A stretch of DNA of 64,000 nucleotides from Dipteronia dyeriana (Eukaryota; Streptophyta; Magnoliopsida; Sapindales; Sapindaceae). Of this stretch, positions 56,814 to 64,000 are shown in pieces. Each line of letters opens with the position of its first letter. Position 1 is the first letter of the stretch. The DNA is taken from contig CM065303.1 in assembly GCA_032871835.1 (NCBI GenBank), forward strand, positions 23,128,001 to 23,192,000. Direction: 5' to 3'. Below the pieces are notes generated by a model. The model made no database searches. It was not told where the DNA came from and saw only the letters and a list, made by a program, of their open reading frames with translations. A program made the translations under genes and the position numbers.

Positions 56814-59800
56814 CTACCCCTCTTGATCGTTGCAAGCTGGCAGAAGAAAATCAGTAATCAGAATAGATATCTTGCAAATAAGGGAGACTCGGTGAATTAC
56901 ACTGATTGAAGTTGTTCAGTGTGAGGATAGAAAGAAATGAACATGTTGACAGATTTAGGGGTCATATAATCTAAACGAAATCTGTTCAAGAGAAATAAGA
57001 ACGAAGGAACAGTAATCATCAATCATAACCAGACTAATGTAGCATATGGTGAATGAGGATGGAAAAAACAAGAACAAAATGTCAGAATTCACTGGGAACA
57101 CTATTGAACAACTTTAGAATATCATATTCAGTAAACCACACAGCACAAATATGGTAAAATTCATAGTTACTGTGACATGATATCCAACTGCAAACCATGT
57201 TTCTTAGAAGCTCAATCAAGCGGAATATCTAGTTTCATAAAAGGAAGTCATTCTTTGAGAGAGAACACCTTTTGGAAAGTCCAATTTCATATATGGTATG
57301 AGAAACCAGTTAGAATAACTACACAGGGGTAAACGGTAATGCAAACTTTGAAAATTGAATATCAGTCAGCATTCAGCAATTGAAAAGAATCCCTCGCTTG
57401 TAGACTTATACTATTGAGATAATATAGAAAAAATACACTTCCTTAACGCGATAAGACTCACAACAAGTTAGCTTGTGAGATTCTTAATATGTACTGATGT
57501 ACACATGCCTTCATGGGACTTTAATGTAAATCACATAGACAAACTTAACACAAAGAACTAAAAACAATTCCTACCTCAAGATCAAAAGTAGGTGAAACCC
57601 TAAAATAGTGAAATTTTAACCAGTACTACTAACCAATAAAGGTAATAAGAATATTCATATACTAAACTCACTTTTCCAAAGTAAAGTGTCGACGTTTGAT
57701 ATGAATCACTCTGCATCATATTTCAAAGTAAACATCACACTTTTCCAAGCCTTGTAGGATCATGTACAGATTACCCTTAGGATCCTTCACTCCTTCCGTA
57801 AATGAAAGGAAGAGGAAAGCACCAGTCCGCTGAAAGTCCTTTTCTTGACTTGCCCGCATGCATTATACCTACGCCGTTATTAGAGAAATTATGGCATCTT
57901 TTCTATTACATCTGCCCAAGATTGCCACTTATGTTTTTCTCATTGGCCTCAAAGGGGTACAGATTGGGTTGGGGACAGGTGGATTGGACTTAGGGTGAGT
58001 TGATGATATAATAAGTGCGGCCTAATCTAGACAGAGGTATATTAAATTTAAAAGAAAAGAAGAAGGTAGAGTAACCTCTAACAATCCCTCAAAATGCATG
58101 GATTCACAAAAAATTGATGATATATTTATTTTTTCATTCAAATTTTTCAATGTCCTTCAAGGAACTGCATTAGCCAGCAAACACAATTTTATTGGGTATT
58201 GATTCTCATGATGGCAACAAGTTTTGCAGGAACAAATTATACTAGAGCATTACAGCTTTGCCTTGCATCAAGATCCCAATTTAATTTAAGTTCCATCAAA
58301 AGAGGGAAACTGTTTCAGATCTCGATATGCACTTAATTTAATACTACTCGTGCATAACATAAATGTTCAGATCTCGATATGCACTTAATTTAATACTACT
58401 CCTGCATAAGAACATAAATGTTCAATGGCTCCTGGGAGTCATACCAACCTCATCTCAAGATGATTTAGGCTTTTGGCTAAATGCTGCCCAACTAACAGTT
58501 TTCATGCACGACATGACCCACCTCCAAGGGATTAGAACAGCTGTTGAGATATCGAATCAACCGATTTCTAGACTCGGATTGCAACCGCTATCAACAATTA
58601 TATCCAAGGTCCAACACCCTCCCTCCTCATTTCAAATTCCTTTAAATGATTGCGCAAAGGGCTCACTCAATCTTAAAATCTACAAGTCCTTCAACCTAAA
58701 TGAGTGAACTTTAAATCACCAATTCAAAGCAAACTCTAAAGACTTATCACAATTAGGTAACTCAAACAAGCACAGTCTTAATCTAATCTCCCTCCACAAA
58801 TATCTTAAACCCAAAAACCAAAAACCCATATCATGTGTTAAAGGAAAGAAATAAGTCAATGATCATCAACATTCAAGTGATAGGAGAGATTGGTGGATCA
58901 AGAAAATAAGTGATAGGAGAGATTGGTGGATCAAGAAAATAAGTCAGTGATCATCAGCATTCAAGTGATAGGAGAGATTGGTGGATCAAGAATCTTCTCT
59001 AATCAATCTAGGAGTGATTGTGGGATCTTAATTGTTTACGTTCATATTTTGCCAAGAATAGCTCAGCTAATGTATGTATATAACAACAATCTTGTATAAT
59101 TGTAAACAATGTAATTTTCAATTCATTCTAATACAAATTTGTTTATGGTATCAGAGCTCTGGTTTTGGTGTCACTAACCTACCAACTTCCGCTACAAACA
59201 AACCTTAAAACACTACTACACCAACATCATGGTTGGAACCACAGAAAATTCAGAAACCAAAAACGATTCTTCATCCAAAACCATGGAGGAGAAAGAAACA
59301 AAACTACCCGATCCATTAGCCCTGCACCATTCCGATACACCAGGACTCACCTTGGTTAACACACAACTCGATGGACACAATTACGGACAGTGGAGTCGCT
59401 CAATGCGCCTCAGCCTCAGTGCCAAGAACAAACTTGGACCGATCGATGGAACCATTCAGTGACCTTTACCCACTGATGCCAAATTTCCCATGTGGCAGTG
59501 CTGCAACGACATGGTGTTAGCTTGGATCCTCCATTCGATCCATCCCGACATTGCCCGCAGTGTGATATTCTCCGATACAGCAGCTGCGGTGTGGAGTGAT
59601 CTCTATGACAGATTTTCTCAAGGAGATGATTCAAGAATTTATCAGATCCGACAAGAAATTGTTGAATGTCGCCAAGGCCCGCAATCTGTTTCTGCATACT
59701 ACACCAAACTCAAGGCTCTTTGGGATGAATTAGCCTCTTATCAAGAGCCTATGACATGTACCTGTGATGTTTCAAAGAATTAAGATCCCAAGCTCTTTGG

Positions 59801-62800
59801 GATGAATTAGCCTCTTAATTGTGCAGGACGTGGATACGAAGAGGACGATTGGCCTGGGCAAGCATTTTAATGGTCTCTACTACCTTACACCAGCTCAAAA
59901 CCCTCATCTTGCAAATAATATTACGCGCACCTCCGATCTATGGCACCAGCGTCTTGGACACCCATCCACCGCACCTCTTCACACCCTATCTCAAACTATT
60001 CCAGAAATTATGTGTAATCCTATACACGTTTGTGATATTTGTCCTTTAGCAAAACAAACTCGTTTATCTTTTACTTCTAGTTCAATAAAATCAGCTGCAC
60101 CATTTGATTTAATTCATTGTGATATTTGGGGGCCATACAAAATTCACACACATTTTGGGGCTCGTTATTTCCTAACCATTGTTGATGACTTCACTCGTTT
60201 TACCTGGGTTCATCTTATGAGTTTCAAATCCAACACTCAACCCTCGTTGAAATCCTTCTTTTCTTGGGACAAAACATAATTTAATCGTGATATTAAAATT
60301 TTACATGCTGATAACGGGGGTGAATTCACGTCAATGCGTGCTTTCTTTGAAGAAAATGGCACAATTTTCCAACACTTGTGCATATACTCCCCAACAAAAT
60401 GGGGTATAGAGCGCAAGCATCGTCATCTTTTGAATGTAGCTCGTGCCCTTCATTTCCAAGCCAACTTACCACTAAAATTTTGGGGCGAAAGTGTTCAAAC
60501 CGCTTGCTACCTCATAAATCGTCTTCCTACACCCTTACTTTCTCATAAATCTCCCTATGAACTCTTACATAACGCACCACCGATTTACTCTAATCTCCGG
60601 GTTTTCGGTTGCTTATGTTATGCCACCAACCTCACTCCTGCTCATAAATTTGACACCTGTGCACGTCGATGTATTTTTCTTGGGTATCCTCTTGGCCAAA
60701 AAGGTTATCAATTCTATGATCTTGAAAGCAAAAAAATCTTTTCTTCCCGAGATGTCATTTTTCATGAACACATATTCCCCCTTACCACATTCCCACTTGA
60801 GAATCAAGAGGACTATATTGTCCTACCCATTCCAGTCGACCCAGCCCAATCCTCACAGACCATTCCACCTATTAACTCCTCTCAGCCCAATCCACATAAC
60901 CCTTCCTTATCCCCTGATCAAAGTTCCTCTCTCCTCATTCCTTCGACACCAGCAACTCCCGACCCCTTATCACCAATCCCACCCACCACCACTTTTTCAC
61001 CGACAGTCGACCCACTTCCAACCTTATCACCATCATCGGTGCCCCACGATCCCCCCTCTCCCACCCAACCGTCATCACCTCCGGCGGCTATCTTGCCACC
61101 ACCGGTGCTGACTTCCCCTACCGTGCCCGTTCCTCGACGCTCCACTCGCACTCATCAACCTCCGTCCTATCTCAGTGACTACAAGACCAACCATGCTACT
61201 CTTCCTGGGCCTGATGCCTCTTCCTCATCCACGTCTGGCACCCGCTATCCATTGCAAAGGTATGTCTCATATTCTGGGTTGTCCACTGCTTATCGTTCAT
61301 TTGTGCACGATATCTCTCACTTGGTTGAACCAGCCACTTATGAACAGGCCAGTCATGATCCTCAGTGGGTTAAAGCAATGAAATCTGAAATTCGGGCTCT
61401 TGAGGACAACCACACATGGTCAATGGTCCCTTTACCTTCTGGTCAGCGTCCTATTGGATGCAAATGGGTTTTCAAGATCAAGTATGGACTCAAACAAGCA
61501 TCTCGTAGTTGGTTCCAACGCTTCTCTTCTTCCATTCAAGCAATTGGTTTTCAACAGTCTCGTGCTGATTACTCTTTATTCACACAGGTTCATGGGGATT
61601 CTATTACTGTGATATTGCTTTATGTTGATGATATGGTGATAACAGGGAACAATGAGAAGGCCATCAATGATCTCAAGAAGTTTCTTAACGGTTGTTTCAA
61701 GATTAAAGACCTTGGACCACTCAAATACTTTCTTGGCATAGAAGTTGCACGTTCCAAAGCTGGAATTACAGTTTGTCAACGAAAGTACACATTGGACATA
61801 TTGGAGGAAGCTGGATTACTTGGAGCAAAACCTGTAAAAGTACCTATGGAGCCCGATCTGGTACTAACCGAAAAAGGGAGTGATGCCCTCAACGATCCCA
61901 CTAAGTACCGACGGTTAATTGGGAAATTAATCTACCTCACAATCACCCGACCAGAAATCACATATTCCGTGAATACACTTGGTCAATTCATGCAGGAACC
62001 CAAGCTACACCATCTTAAGACAGCACATCGGCTTCTCCAATACCTGAAGGCTTATTATTTCCTTCAAATAGTTCATTCGTTTGATCGGGTACTGTGATGC
62101 TGACTGGGCAAGATATCCAATTACACACCGTTCAGTGACAGGATACTGTACTTTTCTTGGCAAGTCACTTGTGTTATGGAAAAGTAAGAAGCAAGCCACG
62201 GTGTCAAGATCGTCTGCTGAAGCTGAAAACCGTTCCATGGCTGCAGCTGCTTGCGAACTCACTTGGTTGAGATATATATTGAGAGATTTACATGTACCAC
62301 TTTCTGAGCCATCTAGACTGTTTTGCGACAATCAAGCAGCCCTAAACATCGCAGCAAACCCAGTTTATCACGAACGAACGAAGCATATTGAATTAGATTG
62401 TCATACGGTTCGTGAGAAAATCCAAAAAGGCGAAATCAAGACAGCTTATGTGCAAACTGGAAATCAAAGAGCAGATTTGTTTACAAAGCTTTTGCGAGCA
62501 CCAGTTTTCCACACATACCTTAGCAAGTTGGGTGTTATAGACATCCACACTCCAACTTGAGAGAGAGTGTTAAAGGAAAGAAATAAGTCAATGATCATCA
62601 ACATTCAAGTGATAGGAGAGATTGGTGGATCAAGAAAATAAATGATAGAGAGATTGGTGGATCAAGAATCTTCTCTAATCAATCTATGAGTGATTGTAGG
62701 ATCTTAATTGTTTACATTCATATTTCGTCAAGAATAGCTCGGCTAATATATGTATATAACAACAATCTTGTATAATTGTAAAAAATGTAATTTTCAATTC

Positions 62801-63182
62801 ATTCTAATACAAATTTGTTTATCATGAAACTTCAATACGGACACAAACTGTCAGGAAAAACACGAGAATACAAAACAATCAAAGGGAAAAAAATTTACTT
62901 ACCTCCACAACCGAAACAACAGTAACAGCAAGACACAAGAATGAGTATCTCTCCACAAATAGAAGCACACCCGGAAGGGTTTTTTGAAGTGGAGACCTCT
63001 GAGACTTGACCAGAAAGATCGTTCCTTTGATTATCGGCCAAGAATTTCTCTTGGTCGTCGGTGCTGGTCTTAGACTGTTGTTTCTTCTTCTCGCTGTTCA
63101 TTCGCTGGAAATTCCATTCGAGTTTTGACAGATATGATATTTTAAATGAGTCTCTTATTCTCGTAGATGGCCATAGATGCAT
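56814..63182 (-). CDS. Small protein with Cys-rich tail, proposed two exons and a 6-kb intron
   Basis: Exon 1 is 62903-63182, from ATG (MHLWPSTRIRDSFKISYLSK), and ends at a canonical G|GTAAGT donor. I propose a 23-nt last exon at 56814-56836, with acceptor TTCTGCCAG, that completes the frame as ACNDQEG-stop, giving 100 residues. The body is hydrophilic and Ser/Lys/Asp-rich. The tail has a short hydrophobic stretch plus seven cysteines (EILILVSCCYCCFGCGAC), suggesting membrane association by palmitoylation. I do not recognise the family by name. A 4-kb copia element in the opposite orientation lies in the intron (58836-62821). Exon 1 is fairly secure; the tiny last exon is inference from splice signals and phase. 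Other exons may exist in between. Confidence 0.55.
56837..58835. other. Presumed intron DNA of the small Cys-tailed gene
   Basis: No domain is recognised in the short open frames here. It contains a direct tandem duplication at 58316-58423. Confidence 0.45.
58316..58423. repeat. Tandem duplication, 52-bp unit
   Basis: Two copies of the unit starting CAGATCTCGATATGCACTTA, differing by a 4-bp insertion and a substitution; apparently a recent duplication. Confidence 0.9.
58836..59145 (+). repeat. 5' LTR of the short copia element
   Basis: TGTTAAAGGAAAG to TTTGTTTA. It has extra copies of the GATAGGAGAGATTGGTGGAT motif (three, against two in the 3' LTR), explaining its larger size. Confidence 0.95.
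59229..59783 (+). pseudogene. Copia gag remnant
   Basis: Starts MVGTTENSETKN; the typical copia N-terminus SDTPG...NYGQWSRSMRLSLSAKNKLG follows. A TGA at 59460-59462 stands where Trp is expected, and the frame continues (WQCCNDMVLAWILHSI, AVWSDLYDRFSQGDDSRIYQ). It ends shortly after EPMTCTCDVSKN, before any zinc knuckle. A 25-bp stretch (CTCTTTGGGATGAATTAGCC onward) is repeated at 59716 and 59790, at the edge of the internal deletion. Confidence 0.85.
59821..62560 (+). pseudogene. Copia pol remnant with partial RT deletion
   Basis: GAG-pre-integrase (LWHQRLGHPS) and CDICPLAKQ at about 59935-60060; integrase core (IHCDIWGPYK, HADNGGEF, then a degraded E region). A stop lies near 60280. After a proline/serine-rich linker, reverse transcriptase starts (WVKAMKSEIRALEDN, CKWVFKIK) and jumps straight to YGLKQASRSWFQRF near 61485, so the segment in between is deleted. 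YVDDMVITG is near 61620. A frameshift near 62070 moves RNase H to 62081-62560 (YCDADWA, CDNQAALNIA, TKHIELDCH, ADLFTK). Confidence 0.9.
62568..62821 (+). repeat. 3' LTR of the short copia element
   Basis: TGTTAAAGGAAAG to TTTGTTTA, 254 bp; matches the 5' LTR apart from the missing repeat units and a few substitutions. Confidence 0.95.
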
Positions 63183-64000
63183 ATCTCTCTCTTCTTCTTC
63201 TGATGCTAAGAAGAACAAAAAGGAGAGCTATGACAAATTTTGCAGAGACGAGAGACTGATTGTTGGTGAACTTGTGTAAGAGTGTTTTTGAATGGTAGAT
63301 AGTGAAATCTAAAGGGCCCAAACACGCCGCCGTTTGACACGCCAAATTCACAAAATATTTTCTTCGATTTTTTTTTTATTAATCTACTTTATCTATTCGG
63401 AAGTACAGATGTCAATGAGACAATGACACGGACCAAGACGGGTTTTTCATTACCATTCCAATACCGATTTATATGAAAAATATTATCTCCAATAAATATC
63501 CACGTTGAAATAAATTGTATGGGTATGGAGATTTAATTAGGAAATCGATTTTTTCCTCATGCCATATGAAAATAATTGTGTGAAAGGTATATTATATATA
63601 ATTATCTAGAATGAAGTGTGTTTCACATGAGGAAAAAAAAGGGAAAATTATATTAGTGGGAGGGAAATGTATGTTTATATATATATATATATATGAATAG
63701 GGCGGGGTAGGGATTAATAGTATAGAAATTAAATTAATGATTGAAAAAAGTATCGATCCATACCATAACTTAAATGATACGGTTAAAACCGTTACTAATG
63801 GGACGGATCCCCATGAATCCTCGGACCAGTGGATAATTTTGACATCCCTAATTGAAAGTAAATACTATTTACTTCTTCTCAGGAAAAAACCCTTTTTATT
63901 AGTGAGAATTTTTTTTAATAAAAAATCTCATACTATCTGGTTTTAGTCACAAATGCATGAAATTGTTTTTTATTTATTTCTTATATAAGGACAGAAGGAA
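63183..64000. other. 5' flank of the small Cys-tailed gene
   Basis: Probable promoter and 5' UTR on the minus strand, next to GC-richer GGCGTGTCAAACGGCGGCG near 63325. It then becomes AT-rich, with a (TA)n run at about 63678-63694. No further gene is recognised. Confidence 0.5.
63405..63852. mobile_element. Possible hAT-like MITE
   Basis: CAGATGTCAATGAGACAATG on the left and TTTTGACATCCCT on the right are partly inverted, in the style of AGGGATGTCAAAA hAT termini. Blocks of ACGGACCAAGACGGG and GGGACGGATCCCC lie inside the two ends. No matching 8-bp flanks are found, so this stays tentative. Confidence 0.35.

Larger units (their letters stand above)
58836..62821 (+). mobile_element. Short, internally deleted Ty1/copia retrotransposon
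   Basis: LTRs at 58836-59145 and 62568-62821 are flanked by perfect TCATG (58831-58835 and 62822-62826). The primer-binding site TGGTATCAGAGCTC starts at 59146. The polypurine run GAGAGAGAG precedes the 3' LTR. Internal deletions removed the end of gag plus protease, and the front of reverse transcriptase. Short LTRs and the gag wording (SDTPGLTLVNTQLDGHNYGQ) suggest an Ale/Ivana-like lineage, but I am not sure. Confidence 0.95.

Noticed and set aside
57802..58707. Short plus-strand open frames
   Set aside because: No motif, poor start context, and they lie in the presumed intron and repeat DNA.

Overview
This is nuclear DNA of a flowering plant, most likely a eudicot. It has intron-containing plant genes, AT-rich spacers, and nested plant transposons (SIRE-type Ty1/copia, Ty3/gypsy including a chromovirus, Ulp1-carrying Mutator-like elements, CACTA, Harbinger and hAT MITEs, a tRNA-derived SINE). 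There is no bacterial, organellar or viral gene set. The species cannot be fixed from sequence alone.

Layout. 1-6266: 3' part of a dead SIRE/Maximus-like copia element ending in a 1.5 kb LTR. 6267-12816: a Mutator-like element (MULE-1) with a decayed transposase on + and an Ulp1-protease/plant-mobile-domain gene on -, riddled with an ACATGCTAGT minisatellite. 12817-19215: a second SIRE-like element with a 5' LTR but no 3' LTR; its 3' tail is inverted. About 19.9-20.7 kb: a CACTA end and a SINE that both disrupt the 5' part of an unrecognised gene. 22.6-34.9 kb: a protein disulfide isomerase-like pseudogene on -, whose introns hold a hAT-like MITE, a Harbinger-like MITE, a copia solo LTR and a 7.2 kb Ty3/gypsy element, itself split by another solo-LTR-like insert. 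35.7-38.9 kb: an apparently intact four-exon gene for a WPP domain-associated coiled-coil protein. 39.1-43.4 kb: an internally deleted chromovirus just upstream of that gene, carrying its own MITE. 43.4-47.1 kb: unassigned repeat-like DNA. 47.1-53.4 kb: MULE-2, with the catalytic part of its transposase deleted and a divergent Ulp1/DUF1985 gene on -. 54.6-55.6 kb: an intact single-exon alpha/beta hydrolase gene. 56.8-63.2 kb: a proposed two-exon gene for a small Cys-rich-tailed protein, whose roughly 6 kb intron contains a 4 kb copia element.

The likely functional host genes are the WPP domain-associated gene, the alpha/beta hydrolase gene and, more tentatively, the small Cys-tailed gene. All large transposon reading frames are broken. 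Target-site duplications give clear boundaries for the gypsy element (GTTTT), the chromovirus (AAAGA), the last copia element (TCATG), one solo LTR (TGGAA), the SINE (16 bp) and several MITEs.

The most unusual signals are: (1) GC-rich hairpin minisatellites of closely similar sequence inside LTRs of apparently unrelated retrotransposon families; (2) one minisatellite motif seeded through several non-coding segments of the Ulp1 gene in MULE-1; (3) two MULEs with the same back-to-back transposase and Ulp1/plant-mobile-domain arrangement, one with a Cys-to-Ser change at the expected protease nucleophile. I found no convincing wholly new system; these are the best leads.
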